From assembly GCA_020060465.1 (NCBI GenBank), contig JAGVAD010000008.1:33048-97047 (forward strand): DNA of 64,000 bases. Reading direction: 5' to 3'. Source of the DNA: Anaerolineales bacterium (GTDB lineage: Bacteria > Chloroflexota > Anaerolineae > Anaerolineales > UBA4823). The position numbers and the translations under genes are program-made. The notes under the pieces were generated by a model. That model saw only the letters and a program-made list of their open reading frames with translations. It had not been told where the DNA came from and ran no database searches. This document shows, one piece after another, positions 7,747-15,974 of the stretch (the stretch's first letter is position 1; each line of letters opens with the position of its first letter).

Positions 7747-8682
7747 GTGTTAGATTTTTGGGATTATCTGGATCGCCTGATTGCAGAAAGCCGTATTGTG
7801 ATTGACCGCCCACGCGGCTCGGCGCACCCTCATTACCCAGAATTGATCTATCCCCTGGATTACGGCTACCTGGATCAGACCCATGCCATAGATGGCGCTG
7901 GGGTAGATGTCTGGCTGGGTTCGCAATCTGAACGCACGCTGGAGGCAGTGGCGCTGACGGTAGATCTGCACAAACGGGATGTCGAAGTGAAGCTGCTGCT
8001 GGGATGCAACGCGGCGGAAAAGCAAATGGTGCTGGATTTCCTCAATGGCTCTTCGATGCGCGCTGAAATCGTCTATCGGGATGCCGGACTGGCATGGTTG
8101 AAAAGTCGGCGTTCGGTGCGCCGGTTTTCATCGCAGGAGGTTTCGCGTCATCTGATTGAGCAAATCCTCGCCGCGGCGACCTGGGCGCCATCGGCGCACA
8201 ATCGCCAACCCTGGCGCTTCGCGGTGATCGCCATGGCGCAGCATAAGACTCGCCTGGCGCAAGCGCTTGGGGAGGCTTTTCAGCGCGACCTGGCTCTGGA
8301 TGGGCTGCCCGAACATGAAATCGTCGCCCAGGTGGAGCGCTCGCGTCAGCGCATTCAACAAGCGCCGGTGGTCATTTTGCTCTGCCTGGATCGCTCGGCG
8401 GGAGATGTATACCCGGATGAAAAACGCCAGCAAGCCGAATATCTGATGGGCGTGCAAAGCGCAGCGCTGGCGGGCGGCTATCTATTGTTGGCGGCGCACG
8501 CAGTCGGTCTGGCTGGGGTGTGGATGTGCGCCCCGCTCTTTGCACCGGCGACCGCCCAACAGGCGCTGGATCTGCCACTGACCTGGGAGCCGCAGGCTTT
8601 GATTTTGCTGGGTTACCCCGCTCAAGTTCCGCCCGCCCGGGAGCGGCGACCCATTGAAGAAATCGCTCGTTTCTGGTATTAA
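7747..8682 (+). CDS. pyrophosphatase-like / nitroreductase fusion in F420 operon
   Basis: 311 residues, GTG start nine bases after the cofE stop. Residues 1-110 resemble family I inorganic pyrophosphatase: DRPRGS, YPLDYGYLD (tyrosines conserved), DGAGVDVW in place of DGDPxD. One of the three core metal Asp residues is thus Ala. Residues about 115-311 are an FMN nitroreductase domain: SRRSVRRF, ATWAPSAHNRQPWRF, GVQSAALAGGYLLLAAHAVGLAGVWM. In FbiB the nitroreductase-like domain reduces dehydro-F420-0, so this half is probably the dehydro-F420-0 reductase. The CofC step releases PPi, which would give the first domain a purpose if it is active. Function inferred. Confidence 0.8.
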   Translation: MLDFWDYLDRLIAESRIVIDRPRGSAHPHYPELIYPLDYGYLDQTHAIDGAGVDVWLGSQSERTLEAVALTVDLHKRDVEVKLLLGCNAAEKQMVLDFLNGSSMRAEIVYRDAGLAWLKSRRSVRRFSSQEVSRHLIEQILAAATWAPSAHNRQPWRFAVIAMAQHKTRLAQALGEAFQRDLALDGLPEHEIVAQVERSRQRIQQAPVVILLCLDRSAGDVYPDEKRQQAEYLMGVQSAALAGGYLLLAAHAVGLAGVWMCAPLFAPATAQQALDLPLTWEPQALILLGYPAQVPPARERRPIEEIARFWY

Positions 8683-8693
8683 ACAAAGCATAA

Positions 8694-9680
8694 ATGACAG
8701 CAAATTCTGCAACCCAAGCTCCCACACCCTTGCCTGTCGCGCCGCGCGTGGTTGCCCTGGCAGGCGGAGTAGGCGGCGCCCGCCTGGCAGATGGCCTGGC
8801 TCAGGTGTTGCCGCCGGAAAACCTGACCATCATCGTAAACACCGGCGATGATTTCGAACATCTGGGGTTGTACATCTGCCCGGATGTGGACACAGTGTGC
8901 TACACTCTGGCCGGGCTCTCCAACCCAGCCACGGGGTGGGGGCGCGCCGACGAAACCTGGCAGGCGCTGGAAAGCCTGGGCGCGCTGGGCGGGCCAACCT
9001 GGTTTCGATTGGGCGACCGCGACCTGGGGCTACACCTGGAACGCACCCGCCGACTACGCATGGGGCAAAGCCTCAGTCTGGTGACGCAGCATTTTTGCCG
9101 CGCCATGGGGATCGGCGCAGCAGTGCTGCCAATGAGCGATGACGCGACGCCGACTTGGGTGTATACTATCGAAGGAGATTTGCCGTTTCAAGAATACTTT
9201 GTGCGCCACCAATGCCAGCCAAAGGTGACGGGTTTTCGGTTCGAAGGCGCAGAACGCGCCCGCCCATCGCCTGGTGTGTTGGAGGCGCTGGACAGAGCAG
9301 ACCTGGTGGTGATTTGTCCATCGAACCCATGGGTGAGTATTGATCCAATTTTAGCCATTCCAGGCATCCGCCCGGCTGTGCAGGCTCGCCGGGTGGTCGC
9401 TGTTTCTCCGATCATCGGCGGGCAAACGGTGAAGGGGCCGGCGGGGAAAATGTTCCTGGAATTGGGCATTACGCCCAGCGCGCTGGCAGTAGCGGAACAT
9501 TACGCCGAGTTACTGACCGGTTTTGTGCTGGACCGGGTGGACGAAAACCTGGCAGAGCAAATTCAAGCGCTGAAGGTGCAAACTTTGGCGACGGATACGA
9601 TCATGAAAACGCCCCTGGACAGGGCACGACTGGCAAAGGAGGTGGTAGAGTTCGGGTTGAGGTTATCTCATTCATCATAA
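8694..9680 (+). CDS. cofD: 2-phospho-L-lactate (or PEP) transferase CofD
   Basis: 328 residues. Transfers the phospho-lactyl or enolpyruvyl moiety from its GDP adduct to FO, giving F420-0 or dehydro-F420-0. Seen: VALAGGVGGARLADGL (nucleotide-binding loop), NTGDDFEHLGLYICPDVDTVCYTLAG, RLGDRDLGLHLERT and the C-terminal SPIIGGQTVKGPA block, all characteristic of CofD/FbiA. It starts 11 bases after the nitroreductase fusion gene. The presence of that reductase suggests the PEP-derived dehydro route. Length is normal. Confidence 0.95.
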   Translation: MTANSATQAPTPLPVAPRVVALAGGVGGARLADGLAQVLPPENLTIIVNTGDDFEHLGLYICPDVDTVCYTLAGLSNPATGWGRADETWQALESLGALGGPTWFRLGDRDLGLHLERTRRLRMGQSLSLVTQHFCRAMGIGAAVLPMSDDATPTWVYTIEGDLPFQEYFVRHQCQPKVTGFRFEGAERARPSPGVLEALDRADLVVICPSNPWVSIDPILAIPGIRPAVQARRVVAVSPIIGGQTVKGPAGKMFLELGITPSALAVAEHYAELLTGFVLDRVDENLAEQIQALKVQTLATDTIMKTPLDRARLAKEVVEFGLRLSHSS

Positions 9681-9762
9681 CAAGAAGAGGATTCGCCCTC
9701 ACGCCAACCTTATGAAACAATCCATGCAGTTCAGAACCTTCTAAAGAAAGGGAGATGCTCGG

Positions 9763-10368
9763 ATGACCCTGTGGGCGATTGTCCCTGTAAAACCTCTACG
9801 CTCTGGAAAATCTCGCCTGGCAGAGGTGCTTACGCCTGACGAGCGCGCCGACTTGAATCGTCGCATGTTGGCGCACACGCTGGATACGTTAACGGCAATC
9901 CCAGAAATTGAGCATGTGTTGGTCGTCAGCCGAGACCAGGCTGCCCTGGCTCTGGCGCGAGAATATGGAGCGCGCACGGTGCAGGAAAACGGCGCTCCCC
10001 AATTGAACCTGGCGCTTGCCAGAGCGACCATTGTGGCGCAGAACTACGCCACTCGAGGCGTGCTGGTGGTGCCAGCGGATTTACCCCTGATTACCCCTGA
10101 AGATGTACGTTTAATGTTAGAGCGCGCCCAGAAACCGCCGGTGGTCGTCGTCGCGCCAGATCGCCGACGCGAGGGGACGAACGCTTTATTGGTTTGCCCG
10201 GCGGGTTTGATTGAATATGAATATGGGCCTGAATCGTTCAAACGGCACTGTGCGCGTGCCTTGCAAGCCGGGGCGCGACTGGAAATTTGCGAACTGCCCT
10301 CGCTGGCTTTGGACATGGATTTGCCGGAAGACCTGGAACTGGTCAGCGAGACGCTGGAAAATGATTAG
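9763..10368 (+). CDS. cofC: 2-phospho-L-lactate / PEP guanylyltransferase CofC
   Basis: 201 residues. Condenses GTP with 2-phospho-L-lactate (archaea) or PEP (FbiD type), releasing pyrophosphate and giving the CofD substrate. The nucleotidyltransferase fold is visible: VPVKPLRSGKSRLAEVLTPDER at the N-terminus, VLVVPADLPLITPEDV in the middle and DMDLPEDLE at the end. AAAGGGAG lies ahead of the ATG. The 82-base gap after cofD has no obvious terminator, so it probably belongs to the same operon. Confidence 0.93.
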   Translation: MTLWAIVPVKPLRSGKSRLAEVLTPDERADLNRRMLAHTLDTLTAIPEIEHVLVVSRDQAALALAREYGARTVQENGAPQLNLALARATIVAQNYATRGVLVVPADLPLITPEDVRLMLERAQKPPVVVVAPDRRREGTNALLVCPAGLIEYEYGPESFKRHCARALQAGARLEICELPSLALDMDLPEDLELVSETLEND

Positions 10369-10394
10369 ACCTGGATTGATTCCCTGGAGGAACT

Positions 10395-11393
10395 ATGCCT
10401 GAACGCGTCGCACTCTATCTACAAGATGCGCATGATTTGCGCGATGGTCTGGAATACGTTCGATATGCAGAGCAACGCGGCTTCGAAGCCGTGTGGCAAG
10501 CGGAGTCGCGCCTGGTGCGGGATGCTATTGTCCCTATGGCAGCCTACGCCGCAGTGACAGAGCGAATCAAGGTGGGCTCTGGCGTGATCAATAACTGGAC
10601 GCGCAACATTGGATTGTTAGCAGCCACATTCTTGACTCTGGACGACCTGGCGCCCAATCGCATCATTTGTGGAATGGGCGCCTGGTGGGACCCCCTGGCG
10701 CGCAACGTCGGCATTGAACGCCGCAAGCCGCTGGTTGCCATGCGTGAAACGGTTACGGTGATGCGACGCCTGTTGAATATGGAGCGGGTCACCTTCCATG
10801 GAGAATTTGTGCATGTGGATGGCATCGAGTTGGACGTGGTGCATGGGCGGCGAGAGCCACGCAATGTGCCGATTATGATTGGCGCCACAGGCGACCAGAT
10901 GATGGAAATGACAGGCGAAATCGCCGACGGCGTGGTACTCAATTACTGCGTGCCGCCGGAATACAACGACCGGGCGCTTGAACTGTTGGAGAAAGGGGCG
11001 CGCAAGGCAGGCCGATCATTAGACGATCTGGATCGGCCGCAACTGGTGGTGTGTTCCGTAGATTACGATCACGACCGGGCGATTGACACCACACGCGAAC
11101 TGCTCACTCAGTATCTGGCGCAGCAACCGCATATCGCCAAAGCCTCCGGGGTTTCGCAGGAAGTGGTGGCTGAAATTCAGTCCATTCTAGGCTGGCCGGC
11201 GACCAAAGAACAGATCCGACGCGCCAAACATTTGGTGCCGGAAGAGTTAATCCATCGCATCAGCGCATCAGGCACGCCCGATGAAGCCCGCGCCAAAGTC
11301 AAAGAGTATATCCGCCACGGTTGCACTTGCCCGATCCTGTACCCCGTGGGCGGAGATGTGAAGCTGCTGATTGACACCTTTGCGCAGGCATAG
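10395..11393 (+). CDS. LLM class F420-dependent oxidoreductase
   Basis: 332 residues, luciferase-like monooxygenase fold (TIM barrel). Seen: [19 protein letters not shown] near the N-terminus, [31 protein letters not shown] and [26 protein letters not shown], typical of F420-binding members related to methylene-tetrahydromethanopterin reductase. Position directly behind the F420 biosynthesis genes supports F420 rather than FMN. GGAGG precedes the ATG at 10395. Substrate unknown. It ends 86 bases before the convergent diguanylate cyclase gene. Confidence 0.88.
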   Translation: MPERVALYLQDAHDLRDGLEYVRYAEQRGFEAVWQAESRLVRDAIVPMAAYAAVTERIKVGSGVINNWTRNIGLLAATFLTLDDLAPNRIICGMGAWWDPLARNVGIERRKPLVAMRETVTVMRRLLNMERVTFHGEFVHVDGIELDVVHGRREPRNVPIMIGATGDQMMEMTGEIADGVVLNYCVPPEYNDRALELLEKGARKAGRSLDDLDRPQLVVCSVDYDHDRAIDTTRELLTQYLAQQPHIAKASGVSQEVVAEIQSILGWPATKEQIRRAKHLVPEELIHRISASGTPDEARAKVKEYIRHGCTCPILYPVGGDVKLLIDTFAQA

Positions 11394-11479
11394 CCGACCT
11401 GCGGGTCATGTCAATAGAGCCTGGATCTGCTCAGCGATCTCTGCGGTCGGCGAGGGATAGCGTCAGCGCAATGGTGGAG

Positions 11480-13555
11480 CTACGGCGCGACTGCAATCTG
11501 GTTGCGGCCGTTGGATTTCGCAACATAAAGCGCTCGATCGGCGCTGTCCACCAACTCATCGGCCTGATCCGCATGGAGTGGGAAGGCGGCGATCCCCTGG
11601 CTGACCGTCGGGTTAGCCAGTCGTTCATCGTTCTTGATTTTTAGTTCGGCCTGCGCGAGTGAGGTCTGGATATGTTGTGCCAATTCCTTAGCTTCTTCTG
11701 CCGCCGCGCCGGGCAACCCAATGGCAAATTCCTCTCCGCCCCAACGCCCCAGAAACGCCTTTTTGGGCAGGCTGCAAAGGACCACCTGAGACAGCAGGCG
11801 CAGAGCTTCGTCGCCCACCAGATGACCGTACAAATCGTTATAATATTTGAAGAAATCTACATCCATCATGATGAGCGAAAGCGGGGCATTTTGTGTGCGA
11901 CATTCCTCTAAAGAACGCGAGAGAAGGGTGAGAAAATAGCCGTGGTTATAGGCGCCGGTGAGCGAATCGCGCCGCGCCTGCTCTTTGACCTCAGCGTGCT
12001 GCCGTGCGTTATCCAGCGCCAATGCAGCCTGGGAGGCCATAGAGACCAGCAGGCTTTGATCGTCCTCAGAGAACACGTTGGGGGTATAGCTTGCCAGGGC
12101 TAACAACCCCAAATACCGCTCTCCAGCCGCGATGGGCGCGCCCAACCACGATTCAGACATCCGATTCTGACCCACCTGTATGGGTTGCACCAGCAGGCGA
12201 TCGCTTTCCAGGCTCAGATGACGCACCAACAACGGCTGGCGATTTTTCAGCACCCAACTGGCCAGACCGCTGCCAACCGGCACTCGGGCAGGAGGGAAAC
12301 GCACTCCTTCATCTACCAGGATGCGCACGTCGTGAACGTTCTCTTCTGGATCATAGAGGCCGACGAAGTACGTATCGCAAGGGATGGCCGCGCTGAGCTG
12401 CTGATAGATCAATTCCAACAGGTCGTCCATTTCGATCGTGGAGCCAATCGCCCGCGCCACTTTATTCAACATCTCCATACGACCAACCTGACGCTGCGCA
12501 TCTTCAAATAAGAGCGAGTTGTAAATGGTCTGAGAAACGTGCGCGGCCAGGGCGTTCATCAGATCAATCTTTGCCTGGGTGCATGGTTCGCGTTCGATCC
12601 GCCGCGCCTCGCCGACCACAATCACCCCCAGGCGTTTCTGTTTTGTAATCAGAGGAAAGATACAAATCTGATTCATGCCGCCAAAGTAAAATGCGGTGCG
12701 TTTGGCATCCAAGATCAGATGGGCGATTTCCTCCTGGTGGAACAAACGGTGTTCACCCTGTGAAAGAATCTTTTGAACTTCCGGCAGGTCGTTCAGGGCG
12801 AAATTACTTTCCAAAGAGGTCGCCGCGTCTTTAAAGGGGCGCAAAGGGTAAACGCCGTAGGTGATGAGATTCTGCTCTTGCGCATCGAGCAGCAAGATGC
12901 GGCAAACCGTTACCGGCGCATCGCGGGCGATGATCTCGGCAATTTGCGATAACGTCTCTCCCAAAGGTTGCGGCTGAGAGGCTAACATGCCCACTTTTAG
13001 CAAAACAGAAAGATGGCGATTTCTTCTTTCTTGTTCGGTGGCGGCAACGTATAAAGCGTTGCCCAGTTCGCTGACCAGGAAACCAACCAGCAATATGAAA
13101 GCGGCGTTGACCACCAGCGCCGGGTAGTTCAGCGCAGAAATAGAATCGATCAAGATGCGGGTTACAACTTCGGTTGAGGCGGCCACCCCTGCGGCAATGC
13201 GCGCCGGCCGACGACCGCCGCGCATCCCCAAACTGGCTACCACTCCCATATAGAGAATCTCTGAGTGGATGTCATAGCGCTCTAAGAGAGGAGTAATGCT
13301 AGCGAGCAGAAAAACAGAACCATACGCCCCCAGCCAGTTGACCCAGGGGCGGGAGCCATACCGCGGGATTAACCAGTGAAAAAACGCCAGGGTGAACAGA
13401 GAGGCGGCTACTGTGAACAGATTCAAATGGTAGATTTCGTCCCTGCTCATCGGCAACAACCAACCCAACGCCCGGATCCCCAGGATGCCCGCCCAGTAGG
13501 AGAACTCAATGGGATGAAATAGCAGGTTTGAGCTGCCTTTCACAAGCCGCAACAA
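11480..13555 (-). CDS. membrane diguanylate cyclase (GAF-GAF-GGDEF)
   Basis: 691 residues. The first ~180 hold several hydrophobic segments and form a membrane sensor. GAF-like domains follow at about 190-345 and 365-510. A C-terminal GGDEF domain (about 525-690) has the intact catalytic motif GGEEF and DVDFFKYYNDLYGHLVGDEAL. It should make cyclic di-GMP from two GTP. The usual inhibitory RxxD site just before GGEEF is absent (the residues there read LPKK), so product inhibition is probably weak. The likely start is a TTG at 13555; a second TTG follows. Monocistronic, convergent with the F420 operon. Confidence 0.88.
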   Translation of the reverse strand: MLRLVKGSSNLLFHPIEFSYWAGILGIRALGWLLPMSRDEIYHLNLFTVAASLFTLAFFHWLIPRYGSRPWVNWLGAYGSVFLLASITPLLERYDIHSEILYMGVVASLGMRGGRRPARIAAGVAASTEVVTRILIDSISALNYPALVVNAAFILLVGFLVSELGNALYVAATEQERRNRHLSVLLKVGMLASQPQPLGETLSQIAEIIARDAPVTVCRILLLDAQEQNLITYGVYPLRPFKDAATSLESNFALNDLPEVQKILSQGEHRLFHQEEIAHLILDAKRTAFYFGGMNQICIFPLITKQKRLGVIVVGEARRIEREPCTQAKIDLMNALAAHVSQTIYNSLLFEDAQRQVGRMEMLNKVARAIGSTIEMDDLLELIYQQLSAAIPCDTYFVGLYDPEENVHDVRILVDEGVRFPPARVPVGSGLASWVLKNRQPLLVRHLSLESDRLLVQPIQVGQNRMSESWLGAPIAAGERYLGLLALASYTPNVFSEDDQSLLVSMASQAALALDNARQHAEVKEQARRDSLTGAYNHGYFLTLLSRSLEECRTQNAPLSLIMMDVDFFKYYNDLYGHLVGDEALRLLSQVVLCSLPKKAFLGRWGGEEFAIGLPGAAAEEAKELAQHIQTSLAQAELKIKNDERLANPTVSQGIAAFPLHADQADELVDSADRALYVAKSNGRNQIAVAP

Positions 13556-13747
13556 TTTGTCCTGTCCGTAAATTTGTCTGGATTTTTAGGCCTTATTTTC
13601 TCATAAGATGACCAAAAGATATAGCCTTTTGGTTCAAAAATTGCAAGATTGTAATCTCTGAAGAGGGGAAATGGATGCGAACAGAAAATCAATTTCAGCG
13701 GATATGTCATCCAAAGCCTGGTAAATCATCTTGTGAAATGTTTATAT

Positions 13748-13764
13748 CATTTATTTTATAAATG
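13748..13764. promoter_or_regulatory. palindrome upstream of the rpiR-type promoter
   Basis: Perfect 7-base arms CATTTAT and ATAAATG with a 3-base centre, ending nine bases before the -35 element at 13774. Candidate operator for the adjacent RpiR-type regulator; no direct evidence. Confidence 0.4.
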
Positions 13765-13773
13765 AAACAGCTA

Positions 13774-13802
13774 TTGCATTTACCGCCAATTCGTGGTATA
13801 TT
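13774..13802 (+). promoter_or_regulatory. sigma-70-type promoter of the catabolic locus
   Basis: TTGCAT (13774-13779), a 17-base spacer and TATATT (13797-13802), with TGG just before the -10 as in extended -10 promoters. Transcription would begin around 13808-13810, right at the ATG at 13809, which implies a leaderless message. Confidence 0.6.
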
Positions 13803-13808
13803 GGTTAC

Positions 13809-14699
13809 ATGTCTGAGGTGGTTCTCCCCAACCATTATCCAACAGATGGAAGCCTGGAAGAACGCATCTCCGCCTGCCGCGATAATTTGAGTCCAAAACA
13901 GAAACGTCTGGCGCATTTTATCCTGACACACCAATATTTCATGTCTTTCGCCTCCGCCAGCCAGGCGGGTGAGAAGATCGGCGTCAGCGCTGCAACGGTG
14001 GTGCGTTTTGCACAAACGCTTGGTTATAGCGGTTTTTCAGAGATGCAAACCGCCATCCGCGCCGACCTACCCAGCTATGGCAAAGCCATCGAGCGCATCC
14101 AGGAACGCTTAGATTCCCCTCTACCTCCCGATAACAACCCACAAAAAGTTTTTTACACCGACATTCAAAATATCAAACAGACGGCGAACAACATTGATGA
14201 GACCAAAATTAAGCAAGCTGTTGAAGAGATCATCAAAGCCAAGCGCATCTTTGTGGTGGGCAGCGGGTTGTCGGCTGCGCCGGCGCAGTTTTTAGCTCAC
14301 TCATTAAAGATTATTGGCTTCGATGCTCACGCCTGTCTGGATGGTGGGCTCTCACAGGCAGCAAATGTAGCTTTACTCGAAGAGGGCTGTCTGATGATTG
14401 CGATCGGTCTTTGGCGCTACGCCCGTTCCACTGTTCAGGCAGCAATCAATGCCAAGCATTACGGCGCCCGAGTCATCGCCATCACTGATAACTCGCTTTG
14501 CTCTCTGGCAATTACAGCAGACTATGCCTTTGAGGTGGCAACCAGAGGCGTCGCCCATAGCTTTTCAGTGACGGCAGTTTTTTCCCTGTTGAATATTCTG
14601 ATCGCTGTCCTATCTGACCGTCTGCCTGAGCAGGTCATACGATCGCTGCGTCGAGTGGACGCGGCTTACTTAGAAGCCAATCTGCTGATCATGGAGTGA
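13809..14699 (+). CDS. RpiR/MurR family transcriptional regulator
   Basis: 296 residues. N-terminal helix-turn-helix of the RpiR type (LSPKQKRLAHFIL, then AGEKIGVSAATVVRFAQTLGYSGFSEMQ, residues about 25-85). The C-terminal SIS domain (about 135-270) has VVGSGLSAAPAQFLAHSL and ITDNSLCSLA. SIS domains in this family bind phosphosugars, but members also control amino-acid and amine catabolism. No ribosome-binding site can exist upstream if the promoter at 13774-13802 is used. It heads the locus that continues to 26868 and is probably its sensor. Four bases overlap or abut the next gene. Confidence 0.9.
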   Translation: MSEVVLPNHYPTDGSLEERISACRDNLSPKQKRLAHFILTHQYFMSFASASQAGEKIGVSAATVVRFAQTLGYSGFSEMQTAIRADLPSYGKAIERIQERLDSPLPPDNNPQKVFYTDIQNIKQTANNIDETKIKQAVEEIIKAKRIFVVGSGLSAAPAQFLAHSLKIIGFDAHACLDGGLSQAANVALLEEGCLMIAIGLWRYARSTVQAAINAKHYGARVIAITDNSLCSLAITADYAFEVATRGVAHSFSVTAVFSLLNILIAVLSDRLPEQVIRSLRRVDAAYLEANLLIME

Positions 14700-14701
14700 G
14701 G

Positions 14702-15883
14702 ATGCGCATCGCCATCTGCGGAGGCGGCAATGCAGCCCATACGCTGGCGGGGCTGTTGTCCGCCGCTACAAGCAATCAGGTGAGGGTTTTTACAGCGTTT
14801 GAAGATGAGGCCAGACGCTGGCAACAAAACATGGCAGAAGGGGGTGTGACGGTAACCAGCCGCCACGGTCAAATCACAGGCCGCCCCGAGTTGGTCAGCG
14901 CCGATCCTAAACAGGCGATCTCTCAGGCAGAGCTAGTTCTACTGGCCACGCCAGCCTTTGCTCACCAACCTGTGTTAGAAAAGATATCGCCCTACCTGGA
15001 AAGCGGTGCTTTGATCGGAGCTATCCCTGCTCGCGGTTGTTTCGATCTCTGCGCCCGTCGTGCGTTGGGAAAGAAATTCCCTCTACTGGTTGTCTTTGGA
15101 ATGCAGACCTTGCCCTGGGCCTGCCGTATCGTGCATTATGGGCGCGAGGTAAATGTGTTGGGCATCAAGACCGCGGTCGCGCTGAGCGCCTTACCAGCTC
15201 AGCGCCAGGCGGAGGTAGTTGAAACAATCACCCAACTGATTGGCATTACAGCAACGCCGATAGCTAATTTTCTCAGTCTGACTCTTGCAGGCACAGGCCA
15301 GTTGATCCACCCAGGTATAATGTATGGTCTGTTCCACGCCTGGGATAACCAACCATTTAAAAGCCCGCCGCTTTTCTATCAGGGCATTGACAACGCCACT
15401 GCAGAGATCCTGCAAGGGCTTAGCGACGAGGTCCAACGGCTACGCGTTCACTTAGAGGAGCGTTTTGTCGGCCTCGACCTCTCAGATGTTCAGCCCCTAA
15501 TTCACTGGCTGCAGCGCTCTTATCAGGAAGATATCGCGGATTGTTCCAGCTTGAAGAGCAGCTTTGTCAGCAACCGAAGCTACGCTGGTCTGCGCGCGCC
15601 TATGAATCCAGTAGAAGGTGGTTTCGCGCCGGATTTCAATGCCCGCTATCTCTCAGAAGATATACCTTTTGGGCTGATCGCCACCCGCGGAGTGGCTGAA
15701 CTATGTGGGTTGGAGACCCCGATCATAGATCAAGTCATCCTTTGGGCGCAAGACAAATTAGGTAAAGAATACCTGCGCAAAGGTCGGTTGGACGGCAAGG
15801 ATGTGGCTGAGACGCGCGCCCCGCAGCGATATGGCTTTACCACCATTCGGTCTTTGATGGATTTGTACTGCCCTGATTATTGA
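14702..15883 (+). CDS. NAD(P)-dependent opine/octopine dehydrogenase family protein
   Basis: 393 residues. N-terminal Rossmann motif GGGNAAHTLAG (residues 6-16), then the octopine-dehydrogenase-type C-terminal domain with LIHPGIMYGLFHAW, which carries the catalytic-region His of the family, and GFAPDFNARYLSEDIPFGL. Opine dehydrogenases reversibly join or split an amino acid and a 2-oxo acid using NAD(P)H. The ATG at 14702 is chosen because GGAG lies five bases upstream, inside the end of the regulator gene; an in-frame GTG at 14696 is possible. In a catabolic operon with an importer, oxidation of an imported opine-like compound is plausible. Substrate unknown. Confidence 0.82.
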   Translation: MRIAICGGGNAAHTLAGLLSAATSNQVRVFTAFEDEARRWQQNMAEGGVTVTSRHGQITGRPELVSADPKQAISQAELVLLATPAFAHQPVLEKISPYLESGALIGAIPARGCFDLCARRALGKKFPLLVVFGMQTLPWACRIVHYGREVNVLGIKTAVALSALPAQRQAEVVETITQLIGITATPIANFLSLTLAGTGQLIHPGIMYGLFHAWDNQPFKSPPLFYQGIDNATAEILQGLSDEVQRLRVHLEERFVGLDLSDVQPLIHWLQRSYQEDIADCSSLKSSFVSNRSYAGLRAPMNPVEGGFAPDFNARYLSEDIPFGLIATRGVAELCGLETPIIDQVILWAQDKLGKEYLRKGRLDGKDVAETRAPQRYGFTTIRSLMDLYCPDY

Positions 15884-15974
15884 AGTCAGGTGTAGTTTTT
15901 CTCATCTCTCGCGAATATGCAGGAGATAAGCGAATTAATGTTCAACCACTAAGGCGAAGGAGGATGATTGTACA

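Noticed and set aside
15884..15974. Cobalamin riboswitch before the B12-mutase-like gene
   Set aside because: The 91-base gap is too short and lacks a recognisable B12-box sequence.
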